DNA from: Haliotispira sp965263485
Lineage (GTDB): Bacteria > Spirochaetota > Spirochaetia > SP-2023
NCBI GenBank assembly: GCA_965263485.1
Contig: CBDHHO010000004.1
Span: forward strand, 1,550,001 to 1,614,000
Direction of reading: 5' to 3'
DNA length: 64,000 nt
The notes under the pieces are model-generated. The model ran no database searches. It was not told where the DNA came from and saw only the letters and a program-made list of their open reading frames with translations. A program made the translations under genes and the position numbers. Numbering within the stretch: position 1 is the stretch's first letter; the number at the start of each line of letters is the position of its first letter. Below are positions 34,249 to 43,418 of this stretch, piece by piece.

Positions 34249-36327
34249 ATGCAAACTCTGAGTCTGCGCATCGGCGCAGAAGAACTGATTGTCGAAACGG
34301 GCAAAATGGCCCGCCAAGCCAACGGCTCCGTGCTGGCCCGTTATGGCGGCTCGACCGTACTGGCTACCGTCTGCTGCAGCAGTGAAGCTCGCGAAAACTT
34401 GGACTTCGTACCCGTATCGGTTGATTACAACGAACGCTATTACGCTGGCGGCAAGATCCCCGGTGGTTTCCTTAAGCGCGAAGCGCGCCCCAAAGACAAA
34501 GAAATCCTAGTCTCGCGCCTGATTGACCGCCCGATGAGGCCCCTGTTCTACAAGTCCTTTGGCCGGGAAATCCAAGTAGTGCCGATGTGCATTTCCACCG
34601 ATATGCGCAACCCGCCTGACGTTCTGGGCATGAACGCAGCCTTTGCCGCGGTCACTGTCTCGGACATTCCTTTCAACGGCCCGGTAGCGGCACTGCGGGT
34701 CATCCGTCTGGAGGGCCGGTACATCATCAACCCCGACTTCGACCAAATCAAAGCCGGTGATTTGGAGATTATCGTGGCCGGAGGCCATAATGGAATCTGC
34801 ATGGTCGAAGGCGGTGCTAAGGAGGTCTCGGAAGAAGTGATGCTGGGTGCCATCCAACAGGCCGAGGACGAGATCGGGCGCATCTGTGATTTTATGAATG
34901 AACTGCAGCAGAAGTGTGGCAAGGCCAAGCTGCCTCTGCCTGAAGGCGATAAGAACGACTTTGCGCTGGCGCCCAAAATCCGCGAGCTGGCCACCCCCAA
35001 GCTGGAGCGGGCCTGCTTTGAGGACAGTAAAGAAGCGCGCAGCACCGCCATTGGCAGCGTCAAAGCCGAGCTGCTCTCAGCCCTGGCCGCCGAACTGGAA
35101 GCCGATCCCGCAGCCGAAGAGCTGGTAAGCGGCGTGCTGCACGACATTGAAAGCGAGGTGGTGCGCAGTGCCATCCTGAATAAGGGCCTGCGCTGCGACG
35201 GGCGCAAGTGCGATGAAATCCGCCCCATTCAAACCGAAGTTGGCATCCTGCCGCGCACCCACGGCTCTGCGCTGTTTACCCGCGGCGAGACCCAGTCTCT
35301 GGGCGTTGTAACTCTGGGCAGCGTCTCCGATGAGCAAATCATGGACGATATTGACGGCGAGCGTCGCTCCCGCTTCATGCTGCACTATAATTTCCCGCCC
35401 TACTCGGTGGGCGAGACTGGCCGCTTGGGAACCGGACGGCGCGAAATCGGCCACGGCCACCTGGCCCAGCGCTCGCTGGAGAACGTGCTGCCGACCAAGG
35501 AAGCCTTTCCCTACACCATGCGCGTGGTCTCCGAGATTCTAGAGTCCAACGGCTCCTCATCGATGGCCAGCGTCTGCTCCGGCTCTATGGCTCTGATGGA
35601 AGCCGGAGTTCCGATCAAAGCACCGGTGGCGGGCATCGCCATGGGCTTGATTAGCGAAGGGGGCAACTACGCCGTGCTCTCCGACATCCTGGGTGAAGAA
35701 GACCACCTGGGCGACATGGACTTTAAAGTCGCGGGCAGCGCCAACGGCATCACCGGTTTTCAAATGGACATTAAGATTGCGGGTATCAGTCGCGAAATCA
35801 TGAGCAGGGCCCTCTCCCAGGCCAAAGAGGGCCGCATGCACATTTTGGGCATCATGGGCCAGAGCATCCGGGAGGCCAGGCAGCAGACTTCGGAGACCGC
35901 ACCGGCTCTCATCAGCTTTAAGATCGAAGTGGATAAGATCGGTGCCATCATCGGGCCGGGCGGCAAGTTCATCCGGGCCATCGCCGAAGAAAGCGGGGCC
36001 AAGATTGATGTTGCCAATGACGGCACAGTGACCATTTTCTGCTCGCAACGAAGCGGCGCCAGCGCCGCTGAGGCCCGCATCAAGGGCATGGTCAGCGAGC
36101 CGGAGGCCGGTGACAGTTACAATGGCACAGTCAGGCGCATCATGGACTTCGGAGCCTTTATCGAGTTCCTGCCCGGCAAAGAGGGCCTGTGCCACATCTC
36201 CAAAATTGCCAGAGAGCGGGTCAATTCCGTTTCGGACTACCTCAAGGAAGGGCAGGAAGTGCGAGTCAAACTGCTGGAGGTGGACCGCATGGGGCGCTAC
36301 AATCTGAGTATTGTCGATGCACAGTAG
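34249..36327 (+). CDS. pnp: polyribonucleotide nucleotidyltransferase (PNPase)
   Basis: It is a phosphorolytic 3'-5' exoribonuclease of the degradosome. Two RNase PH domains are linked by an alpha-helical region: first domain with VLARYGGSTVLATVCCS and VSRLIDRPMRPLF, second with TRGETQSLGVVTLG and SGSMALMEAGVPIKAPVAGIAMGLI plus the catalytic ILGEEDHLGDMDFKVAG. A KH domain (about 560-600, IGPGGKFIRAIAEESG) and an S1 domain (about 620-690, GTVRRIMDFGAFIEFLPGKEG) complete it. The length (692) is standard. The start follows AAGGAGAG. map follows after about 42 bp. Confidence 0.97.
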   Translation: MQTLSLRIGAEELIVETGKMARQANGSVLARYGGSTVLATVCCSSEARENLDFVPVSVDYNERYYAGGKIPGGFLKREARPKDKEILVSRLIDRPMRPLFYKSFGREIQVVPMCISTDMRNPPDVLGMNAAFAAVTVSDIPFNGPVAALRVIRLEGRYIINPDFDQIKAGDLEIIVAGGHNGICMVEGGAKEVSEEVMLGAIQQAEDEIGRICDFMNELQQKCGKAKLPLPEGDKNDFALAPKIRELATPKLERACFEDSKEARSTAIGSVKAELLSALAAELEADPAAEELVSGVLHDIESEVVRSAILNKGLRCDGRKCDEIRPIQTEVGILPRTHGSALFTRGETQSLGVVTLGSVSDEQIMDDIDGERRSRFMLHYNFPPYSVGETGRLGTGRREIGHGHLAQRSLENVLPTKEAFPYTMRVVSEILESNGSSSMASVCSGSMALMEAGVPIKAPVAGIAMGLISEGGNYAVLSDILGEEDHLGDMDFKVAGSANGITGFQMDIKIAGISREIMSRALSQAKEGRMHILGIMGQSIREARQQTSETAPALISFKIEVDKIGAIIGPGGKFIRAIAEESGAKIDVANDGTVTIFCSQRSGASAAEARIKGMVSEPEAGDSYNGTVRRIMDFGAFIEFLPGKEGLCHISKIARERVNSVSDYLKEGQEVRVKLLEVDRMGRYNLSIVDAQ

Positions 36328-36369
36328 TCCAAGCATCCGTGCTTGGCCTTGCCGAGTAGAATATTCCTG

Positions 36370-37140
36370 ATGATCCGTCTCAAAAGCCCCGAAGACATTG
36401 AAAAACTGCGGTTGTCCGGCGAGGTGCTGGCCGCGACTTTCCGCTATCTGGAAGCGCAGCTGAGGCCAGGCATCAGCACCGGGGAGCTCGACCGCTTGGC
36501 CGCCGGATTCATCCGCTCACAAGGCCGGGAGCAGGGAGGTGCACAGCCTTCTTTTTATCAATACCGGGGCTTCCCCGCCCACATTTGCACCTCCGTCAAC
36601 GAAGTGGTGATCCACGGCATCCCCGACAGAAAACAACTGCTCAAAGACGGCGATATCATCAGTCTGGACATCGGCATCGAGCTGGGCGGCTACTTTACCG
36701 ACTCGGCTCGGACCTACGGCATCGGCAACGTCGGCGAAGCCGATCGCAAACTGATGGAAGTTGCCGAACAGAGCCTGCTCCACGCCATCGAACAACTGCG
36801 GCCTCCCTGTGCTAAGGGTCGAATCAAGGACATCGGCAAGGCCGTAACCCGTTTTGTCGAACCCCATGGCTACGGCATCGTAGACAATTTCTGCGGCCAC
36901 GGTGTGGGTTTTGAGGTACACGAAGAGCCTTCGGTGTTCAATTCCTATCCCTCACCGGGCCCTAACCCGCGCCTGAGACCGGGCATGGTGCTGGCGATCG
37001 AGCCGATGCTCTGCTTGGGTACTCACCAAGTCGATGTCCGGGACGACGATTTTACCGTAGTGACACAGGACGGCAAAAACGCGGCTCACTTTGAACACAC
37101 CATTGCCGTCCACCAAGATCGCATCGAGATTCTGACTTGA
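36370..37140 (+). CDS. map: methionine aminopeptidase type I
   Basis: It removes initiator Met from nascent proteins. The start at 36370 gives MIRLKSPEDIEKLRLSGEVLA, the family N-terminus; extending to 36343 adds nine unlikely residues. Metal ligands lie in SLDIGIELGGYFTDSARTY (two Asp), GHGVGFEVHEEP (His) and LAIEPM (Glu), with the final Glu in AHFEHTIAV. The length (256) is typical for the short type Ia enzyme without a zinc-finger extension. Confidence 0.95.
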   Translation: MIRLKSPEDIEKLRLSGEVLAATFRYLEAQLRPGISTGELDRLAAGFIRSQGREQGGAQPSFYQYRGFPAHICTSVNEVVIHGIPDRKQLLKDGDIISLDIGIELGGYFTDSARTYGIGNVGEADRKLMEVAEQSLLHAIEQLRPPCAKGRIKDIGKAVTRFVEPHGYGIVDNFCGHGVGFEVHEEPSVFNSYPSPGPNPRLRPGMVLAIEPMLCLGTHQVDVRDDDFTVVTQDGKNAAHFEHTIAVHQDRIEILT

Positions 37141-37193
37141 CTCATCATCGCAGTTTACGGATTAGCTCATAGCCGTGTCTCCAGCCTTATCGC

Positions 37194-38789
37194 ATGGGAA
37201 ACTACAAAATATCCGCAAGATGCAGGAAACTGCACAAATATCGGCAATCCCTGACCGCACTCGCTGTACTGCTGGTGTTTGCGCCCTTAGCCCAGCCCGC
37301 CCTCTCAGCCCAAAGCCGGAGCACCAGGCCGGGTCGCCAGGGCCGTTCGGCAAAAAACAATTTGTTTTATTGGCACATCAATGCACAGTACGTCAACGAC
37401 TTTCAGAACGGCAACCTGGCCATCTCCATGGATGACCGCTACACCTATGGGCTCAATACTCTGTTTTCCCTGAATAACTGGGATTTATTCTTACAGTATC
37501 GCGTTCTGACCGACCGCTACGTCAGCCGTACCCGTATTGACGAACTGGAGACCGGGCTGCGCTATACTTTCGGAAACCTGCTCAGCCCCCGCCTGTGGCG
37601 GGGGCCTCCCGGCCACTATAACCGCAGAAGCGGGGCGGGCTACCGGGCAGGAGAAGCATTTTATCTGGGCCTAGTTTTTTCCGCAGCTTATTTCCAAGCG
37701 GGCAACATTCAGGGCCACTCCTTTCAGAATGTCCTGCACTGGCTCAGCAATATTCCCCAAGTGAACGCCCGGTATCTGGAGAGTGTCTACACCGTGTCGC
37801 TGGGTACTGAATTGTACTTTTCCTACACCATTGATATGGGCAAATTGCTGCCAGACTGGGAAAAGAGTCTATTGGAACTGGGTATTTCGGCCCGGGGACA
37901 GACTGCCATCGGCTACCGAGAATCGTTGCAACTAGGCCTGCGCAGCAAGTTGTACAGCGGTAACCAGTACTTGCAGTGGGATTTTTATTTGCAACAACTG
38001 GGCTACTACAACGGTTTTGGTAAGGCCAACAACATCGAAAGTGTTTGGAGCGACACCAGTACCGCATTTTGGCTGGCGTTCAGTTCGCGCAGCGGTCTGT
38101 ACCAGCGCCGGGTTGATCTGAGTCTGGGCTCTCTCACCAGAGCACAAGGGCTGCAAAACCAAAAAGAACAACTGGCCTATCCGTTTGGCTTTGGAAGCTT
38201 GGAATTGAGCTGGGCATCTTTGGACAAGCCCAGGCGTTTTGTACGCCCCGATTACTCTCAGTCCCTGTTGTTAGGAATTAACAACGGCCTGATTTTAGAT
38301 CGCTTCTCCTTTTTCTTTCAGTTGGCAGACCGTATACCCGGTGATTTCAGCATTGTGGTGACGCGAGATTTATACGGTGACCCACAGCTGTTTGAAGGCA
38401 ACCCATTGGCCCGCAAAGCCGAAGCCTTTTGGCTGACAATGCTGGGTCTGCGCCCCACGCTCGACCTGAAAAAATGGGGCTTCCTCGAATTCTATGCCGG
38501 AGTGGGGGCAGGGGTTCTGACGATGCAGTTGCTCAATTCCATCAGTGAGCTGAGTACGCGCAGCAATTTTCAATTCTTTACCCTGGGCGGACAGGCCGGT
38601 CTGCGTTGGTACGGCCTGTCACTGCGTAAAGATGGCGCAGTCTACGGCCTGGAAGTGGCACTGCTCGGCCTCCTGCCCTTTGCCCAAGATCAGAGTGTGA
38701 TCAGTTATATGCCAACGGGAATCCTGCTCGACAACTTGAAGCCCGGATTGAATTTCATGGTGGGGTTCTGCATCTTGGCAGACTGGTAG
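37194..38789 (+). CDS. probable outer-membrane beta-barrel protein
   Basis: A long n-region and hydrophobic core (about 18-40, ending ALSAQS) suggest a Sec signal peptide. The mature 490 residues alternate hydrophobic and polar residues with many Tyr, Trp and Gly and end in a tryptophan (FCILADW), as barrels often do. The segment ISMDDRYTYGLNTLFSLNNW resembles the start of the LpxR/DUF2219 barrel (D-x-Y-T-x-G-L), so a distant relationship is possible but unproven. It stands alone and is followed by a strong terminator. Confidence 0.6.
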   Translation: MGNYKISARCRKLHKYRQSLTALAVLLVFAPLAQPALSAQSRSTRPGRQGRSAKNNLFYWHINAQYVNDFQNGNLAISMDDRYTYGLNTLFSLNNWDLFLQYRVLTDRYVSRTRIDELETGLRYTFGNLLSPRLWRGPPGHYNRRSGAGYRAGEAFYLGLVFSAAYFQAGNIQGHSFQNVLHWLSNIPQVNARYLESVYTVSLGTELYFSYTIDMGKLLPDWEKSLLELGISARGQTAIGYRESLQLGLRSKLYSGNQYLQWDFYLQQLGYYNGFGKANNIESVWSDTSTAFWLAFSSRSGLYQRRVDLSLGSLTRAQGLQNQKEQLAYPFGFGSLELSWASLDKPRRFVRPDYSQSLLLGINNGLILDRFSFFFQLADRIPGDFSIVVTRDLYGDPQLFEGNPLARKAEAFWLTMLGLRPTLDLKKWGFLEFYAGVGAGVLTMQLLNSISELSTRSNFQFFTLGGQAGLRWYGLSLRKDGAVYGLEVALLGLLPFAQDQSVISYMPTGILLDNLKPGLNFMVGFCILADW

Positions 38790-38813
38790 CTGTGCTATAC
38801 AATGGAAGCGAAA

Positions 38814-38852
38814 CCTTGGCGTACCCGGCCGTATGCCAAGGCTGCATTTTTT
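38814..38852 (+). terminator. rho-independent terminator
   Basis: An 11-bp stem (CCTTGGCGTAC / GTATGCCAAGG, one G-T pair) with loop CCGGCC is followed by CTGCA and six T. It lies just after the barrel protein gene. Confidence 0.85.
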
Positions 38853-38954
38853 CCCCCGATGTCGACAGACTCTCTTGGAGATGTGCAATTTCTCCCAGAT
38901 TTTCAGCAGTCTGTTGGCAATCTCAGGTGAACCACTGTCCCCCGATAAGGGATT

Positions 38955-38969
38955 CCTTTTAGAGGGCCC
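38955..38969 (+). repeat. solo right end of the intergenic family upstream of purC
   Basis: CCTTTTAGAGGGCCC has no partner end nearby. The rest of 38853-39040 has no gene. Confidence 0.4.
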
Positions 38970-39040
38970 TATAGCACTTGGAATGACGGGGAATCCTGAA
39001 ATCTTCCCTAGAATCTATTATACAGGAGATGATAGCATAC

Positions 39041-39763
39041 ATGGCAGAAGGAACAACTCAGCTGCTGCTCTACGAAGGCAAGGCCAAAAAAATCTACCGC
39101 ACAGAGGACTCCCGTCAGGTACAAATCTACTACAAAGACGATGCCACCGCCGACAATGGTGCTAAGAAAGCCAGCATTGCAGGCAAAGGCGAAATCAACA
39201 ACAACGTGAGCTCCCTGATCTACCAATTCTTGGAACAATCAGGTATTGCCACGCATTTCATCCGCAAAGAAAGCGAGCGCGAACAACGCTGCCGCAAGGT
39301 AGAAATCATTCCATTGGAAGTAATTGTGCGCAATCTGATCGCCGGTTCGATGGCCCGCCGTCTCGCCGTGGAAGAGGGGACCCGGCCTCTCAACCTGATC
39401 TACGAACTGTGTTATAAAAACGATGATCTGGGCGACCCACTCATCAATGAGCACCACGCCGTGGCCCTGAAAATCAGCACTTACAACGAGTTGAGTGAAA
39501 TTGAGCGCACAGCGCGGCGAATCAACGTGCTCCTGAGCCGGATCTTTGACAATATGGGCTTGGTACTGGTCGATTACAAACTGGAGTTCGGCAAAGATCC
39601 GGAAGGCAAGATTCTGCTGGCCGATGAAATCAGCCCGGACACCTGCCGCCTGTGGGACAAAAACACCGGCGAAAAAATGGATAAGGACCGTTTCCGTTGT
39701 AACTTGGGAGGCATCGAAGATGCCTATCAGCGTGTGCTGGAGCGCGTGCAGAACACTTTATAA
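39041..39763 (+). CDS. purC: phosphoribosylaminoimidazole-succinocarboxamide synthase (SAICAR synthetase)
   Basis: It joins CAIR and aspartate in purine synthesis. LLYEGKAKKIY at the N-terminus, FIRKESEREQRCRKVEIIPLEVIVRN, AGSMARRL and the C-terminal LVDYKLEFGKD followed by LADEISPDTCRLWD are family signatures. I prefer ATG 39041: the upstream ATG 39029 directly abuts the AGGAG and leaves no spacing. The length (240) is typical of the short bacterial form. It is the first of five purine genes in the same orientation. Confidence 0.95.
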   Translation: MAEGTTQLLLYEGKAKKIYRTEDSRQVQIYYKDDATADNGAKKASIAGKGEINNNVSSLIYQFLEQSGIATHFIRKESEREQRCRKVEIIPLEVIVRNLIAGSMARRLAVEEGTRPLNLIYELCYKNDDLGDPLINEHHAVALKISTYNELSEIERTARRINVLLSRIFDNMGLVLVDYKLEFGKDPEGKILLADEISPDTCRLWDKNTGEKMDKDRFRCNLGGIEDAYQRVLERVQNTL

Positions 39764-39822
39764 TGCAGCCTCAGGGATCTCCCCCGCTGAGCAACTCTCT
39801 CATCTCTAAAAACTGAAATATT

Positions 39823-41460
39823 ATGCAGAATGCTGTACATCAGTCCTTCTCTCAGAGTGCTCCCGATGCTTCCCCGAAACGGCCCCCTTGGACTCCTTCC
39901 GCGAGCTCGGAACTGCGGGAGAAGTGCGGCATTGTCGGCATTCATCACACTGGCGGCCGGGATGTAACTTCTCTGCTCTACTACAGCCTCTTTTCGTTGC
40001 AGCACCGGGGCCAGGAAAGTGCCGGGATCAGCGTCTACGACACGGCCAGTGGCAAGAGTTTTCGTCACAAAAGCCTCGGGCTGCTCAGCGAGAATTTCAA
40101 AAAGGAAGACCTCCTGCGTCTGTGCGGCGATGTCGGTGTGGCTCATGTGCGCTATGCCACCACCGGAGAGGCCGGTCCGGAGAATATTCAGCCCATCGAA
40201 CATCGCTCGCTGCACGGCAATGTGGCTCTGGCCCACAACGGCAACCTGACCAACACAGCCGAAATGCAGCAGTTGCTGCAACGCAAAGGCTTGGGCTTTG
40301 TCTCCTCCAGCGACACGGAAGTTTTTCTCAAACTGTTCATCTACCACGCCCGCGACCCCGGAGAACTGCCGGGCAGACTCAATGCCCGGAGCCCCCATCC
40401 GTTACTCGAATACGCTCTGCGCAGAACCCAGGGCCAGTGCCAGGGCGCATATTCGATAGTGATCGGTCTGGCCGATAAGCTGCTGGCGGTACGGGACTGC
40501 CTGGGCATCCGGCCTTTGGTCATCGGGCGCAAGGAAAACCCGGACGGTAGTGTACTGCACGTTCTGGCCTCGGAGACCTGTGCACTGAACGCAATCGGAG
40601 TGCCGTACTTGCGCGATGTCCTGCCCGGGGAAGGGCTGGTTATCGACAGCGCGGGCCTGCACAGCCTAGACGGCTCAGATAGCCCGGATGGCCCAGATGG
40701 CTCAGATGGCCCAAGCAAGCTGGGCAGCTTGCGCTCCAAGCCGGCTCAGAATGCTCCCGCCGACCGGGAGTCGGGCTTTATGTGTGCCTTTGAATTTATC
40801 TATTTTGCGCGCAGCGATTCGTACCTAGAAGGATGCAGTGTCCACGATGCGCGCTACCGGGCCGGGGAACTGCTCCATGAACAGGAGAAAGACAAACAGA
40901 TTGCCGCCGAAGTAGTAGTCGGCGTGCCGGATTCAGGCTTGGTAGCTGCCATTGGCTATGCCGAAGCCAGCGGCTTGCCGCTGCGCGCCGGCATCGTCAA
41001 AAACCGCTATGTGGCGCGCAGCTTCATTCAGCCGGACAACGCCGAACGCCGGGCTGTTGTCCGGGTCAAGTTCAATGTAGTCAAGCACCTAGTAGAGGGC
41101 AAGTCGGTGCTGGTCATCGACGATTCACTAGTGCGAGGCAACACTTCGGAGTTGCTGGTACAGGAACTGCGCAACGCCGGAGCCCGCGAGGTGCATTTCC
41201 GCCTGGCCTCGCCAATGGTGAGCTACCCCTGTTTCTACGGCATCGACTTCCCCACCCGAAAAGAGTTGATGGCTCACGAGAAACACTTGGACGAACTGCG
41301 CCGCGAGCTGAATGTAGAGAGTCTGGGTTTTTTGAGCCTCGAGAATCTGGCCCGCTCTACCGGGCGCGGCCCGAAGCTCTGTACCGGCTGTTTTACCGGC
41401 CGCTATGCGGGGGGCTACTACGATGAAGAGCGACAGTGCTATCGCCACAATGCTGGCTAG
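39823..41460 (+). CDS. purF: amidophosphoribosyltransferase (glutamine PRPP amidotransferase)
   Basis: It is the first committed step of purine synthesis. A 34-residue propeptide precedes the Ntn nucleophile Cys35 (LREKCGIVGIHH), longer than the roughly 11 residues common in bacteria. The class II glutaminase motifs LQHRGQESAGI, HVRYATTG and HNGNLTN follow. The PRTase domain carries GVPDSGLVAAIGYAE and the PRPP loop VLVIDDSLVRGNTS. Between the two domains lies an inserted SDSPDGPDGSDGPS-type linker encoded by short in-frame repeats at about 40670-40720. CYPCFYGID-like Cys residues (SYPCFYGIDFP and KLCTGCFTG) suggest an Fe-S cluster form. Confidence 0.95.
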   Translation: MQNAVHQSFSQSAPDASPKRPPWTPSASSELREKCGIVGIHHTGGRDVTSLLYYSLFSLQHRGQESAGISVYDTASGKSFRHKSLGLLSENFKKEDLLRLCGDVGVAHVRYATTGEAGPENIQPIEHRSLHGNVALAHNGNLTNTAEMQQLLQRKGLGFVSSSDTEVFLKLFIYHARDPGELPGRLNARSPHPLLEYALRRTQGQCQGAYSIVIGLADKLLAVRDCLGIRPLVIGRKENPDGSVLHVLASETCALNAIGVPYLRDVLPGEGLVIDSAGLHSLDGSDSPDGPDGSDGPSKLGSLRSKPAQNAPADRESGFMCAFEFIYFARSDSYLEGCSVHDARYRAGELLHEQEKDKQIAAEVVVGVPDSGLVAAIGYAEASGLPLRAGIVKNRYVARSFIQPDNAERRAVVRVKFNVVKHLVEGKSVLVIDDSLVRGNTSELLVQELRNAGAREVHFRLASPMVSYPCFYGIDFPTRKELMAHEKHLDELRRELNVESLGFLSLENLARSTGRGPKLCTGCFTGRYAGGYYDEERQCYRHNAG

Positions 41461-41487
41461 GCAACGAAAGCTGTAAGGTGATCATAA

Positions 41488-41505
41488 GGGCACCTCTAAA
41501 CTCAC
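41488..41505 (+). repeat. solo left end of the intergenic family between purF and purM
   Basis: GGGCACCTCTAAACTCACG is a left end without a matching right end in the 70-bp gap. Confidence 0.5.
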
Positions 41506-41530
41506 GAAGCTTGAAGACTTAGGCGATACA

Positions 41531-42637
41531 ATGAAGGGTGGCATGGACTATAAAGAGAGCGGGGTCGATAAGGAGCGCGGCTACCAGTTGGTTCACCGGA
41601 TCCGGCAGCAGAGCCTGCAAAACGCTGCAAAGCTTGGGTCCCGAGCCAATGTCCTAGGTGGGATCGGCGGCTTTGCCTCGCTCTACGCCCTGAATGGCTA
41701 CCGGGAGCCCGTGCTGGTCAGCGGCACCGATGGAGTGGGTACCAAGCTGAAACTGGCCTTTGACCTCGCCCATTACGATGCACTGGGCCAGGATTGCGTG
41801 GCCATGTGCGTCAACGACATCCTGTGCAGCGGGGCCGAACCGCTGTTCTTCCTCGACTACCTGGCCTGTGAGCGGCTCGATGTTGAAATTGCTGCTGCTC
41901 TGGTGGGCAGCATCACACGGGCTTGCGAGAGCATCGGCATTCCGCTGCTCGGCGGCGAGACTGCCGAAATGCCCGGATTCTACCGCAACGGGCTCTACGA
42001 CATGGCGGGCTTTTGTCTGGGAGCAGTTGAGCGCAGTGAACTGCGCGGCCCTCAGCTCAGCCGACCCGGCGACCTGATTGTTGGGCTGGGCAGCAGCGGT
42101 TTGCATTCCAACGGTTTCTCACTGGTGCGCAAGGTGCTGGAACGCTGCGAACGCAACTGCGGCCCCATCGACTACCAACGCCCCCTCGCGGGCCCTGAAG
42201 GGCCCAACCTGCGCGAAGCGCTGCTGCTGCCGACTACTCTCTACACTCCGATCCTGCCCCGGCTGCGCCAGTGGGGCGATCAGATTCACTCCATGGCCCA
42301 TATCACCGGAGGCGGCATCTATGAAAACCTGCCCCGCGCCTTGGGCGAAGGTCTCTGCGCAGAAGTGGAGCGAACGAGCATCCGGACAACGGAAATCTTT
42401 GATTTTGTCCGGAACCCGGCACGCTACCTGAACGGTTCCGGGGCTGAGGGGTATCTCATCAGTGAAGAAGAAATGTGGCATACTTTTAATATGGGCTTGG
42501 GCTTTGCCATCATCGCCACCGAAGAGGCGGCACTTGACCTGGTGGAATTTTGCCGCGGGCTGTTCCCGGCCGGCATTATTGGCCACGTAGTGCCGATGCT
42601 CCCGCAGTCCCCAGCATCCAGAGTGCTATTGCGATGA
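41531..42637 (+). CDS. purM: phosphoribosylformylglycinamidine cyclo-ligase (AIR synthetase)
   Basis: It closes the imidazole ring of AIR using ATP. GIGGFASLYAL, VSGTDGVGTKLKLAF, DCVAMCVNDILCSGAEPLFFLDYLA and PLLGGETAEMPGFY are the conserved PurM blocks, followed by GLGSSGLHSNGFSLVRKVL and HITGGGIYENLPRAL. The length (368) is normal. ATG 41531 is weakly supported; ATG 41543 is an alternative. The stop overlaps purN by 4 bp. Confidence 0.95.
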   Translation: MKGGMDYKESGVDKERGYQLVHRIRQQSLQNAAKLGSRANVLGGIGGFASLYALNGYREPVLVSGTDGVGTKLKLAFDLAHYDALGQDCVAMCVNDILCSGAEPLFFLDYLACERLDVEIAAALVGSITRACESIGIPLLGGETAEMPGFYRNGLYDMAGFCLGAVERSELRGPQLSRPGDLIVGLGSSGLHSNGFSLVRKVLERCERNCGPIDYQRPLAGPEGPNLREALLLPTTLYTPILPRLRQWGDQIHSMAHITGGGIYENLPRALGEGLCAEVERTSIRTTEIFDFVRNPARYLNGSGAEGYLISEEEMWHTFNMGLGFAIIATEEAALDLVEFCRGLFPAGIIGHVVPMLPQSPASRVLLR

Positions 42638-43311
42638 GCGCGGCGGCAAAAAAAACTCCGGAAAAGGTGTCTGAGCCTTTGCGAATTGCCGTGTTGGTAT
42701 CGGGCAGCGGTAGTACTTTGCAGTTCCTCTCGGATGCGATTCACGCGGGGAAACTCCCGGCCCGGATCTGCGCCGTACTGGCCGACCGCCTCTGCCCTGC
42801 GGCCGAGCACGCAGCGATTGCCGGGCTGTCCGTCCAAGTCTTCAGCCGCAAGGCTCTGGGCAAGGACGGCCTCGACCAGGCCTTGGCCAGAGCCTTGACA
42901 GAGTACCGGTCAAATGGGCGCCCGGAAGCCCGGGCAGATTTAGTGCTGCTGGCGGGCTACCTTTCGGTGCTTGGACCGCGCGTGCTAAAAAGCCCGGCAG
43001 GCCGGCAGGGGCGCATCTGGAACATGCACCCTTCGCTGCTGCCTCAGTACGGCGGCATGGGCATGTACGGTATCCACGTGCACCGGGCCGTACTGGAGGC
43101 GGGTGAACAGATTACGGGCTGCACCCTGCATCAGGTCAGTGCCGAGGTCGATGGCGGAGCAATCCTGGCCCGGCGTTCGGTCACGATTGCCGACTGCTGT
43201 AGCGCAGAGCAGATCGCCGCTAGGGTACGGCAAACCGAGAAGCAACTGCTGTTGGAGTATTTGCAGAGTTTTGCCGAGAATGGATTGTCGCTTGGGAATT
43301 TATGTTTCTAA
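42634..43311 (+). CDS. purN: phosphoribosylglycinamide formyltransferase
   Basis: It transfers a formyl group from 10-formyl-THF to GAR. The start ATG overlaps the purM stop (ATGA), giving MSAAAKKTPEK and then the family start IAVLVSGSGSTLQFL. The catalytic Asn-His-Asp set lies in WNMHPSLLPQYGG, HVHRAVLEAGEQITGCTLHQV and EVDGGAILARR. The length (225) is slightly above the usual 190-210. purD follows after 107 bp. Confidence 0.93.
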   Translation: MSAAAKKTPEKVSEPLRIAVLVSGSGSTLQFLSDAIHAGKLPARICAVLADRLCPAAEHAAIAGLSVQVFSRKALGKDGLDQALARALTEYRSNGRPEARADLVLLAGYLSVLGPRVLKSPAGRQGRIWNMHPSLLPQYGGMGMYGIHVHRAVLEAGEQITGCTLHQVSAEVDGGAILARRSVTIADCCSAEQIAARVRQTEKQLLLEYLQSFAENGLSLGNLCF

Positions 43312-43341
43312 GAGCTCACTTTATGCCGAGTGAACAGGCTC

Positions 43342-43356
43342 CATTTAGAGGTTTCA
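43342..43356 (+). repeat. solo right end of the intergenic family between purN and purD
   Basis: CATTTAGAGGTTTCA is a degenerate right end without a partner. Confidence 0.35.
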
Positions 43357-43418
43357 CGTGCATCCCGGAGGGATAGTGATACAGTCAAGCCCCTGACCCG
43401 CTTGAATGAGATATTCAC

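Noticed and set aside
42550..42633. Longer start for purN inside purM
   Set aside because: The extra residues are the purM frame read out of phase; the ATGA overlap at 42634 is the normal coupling.
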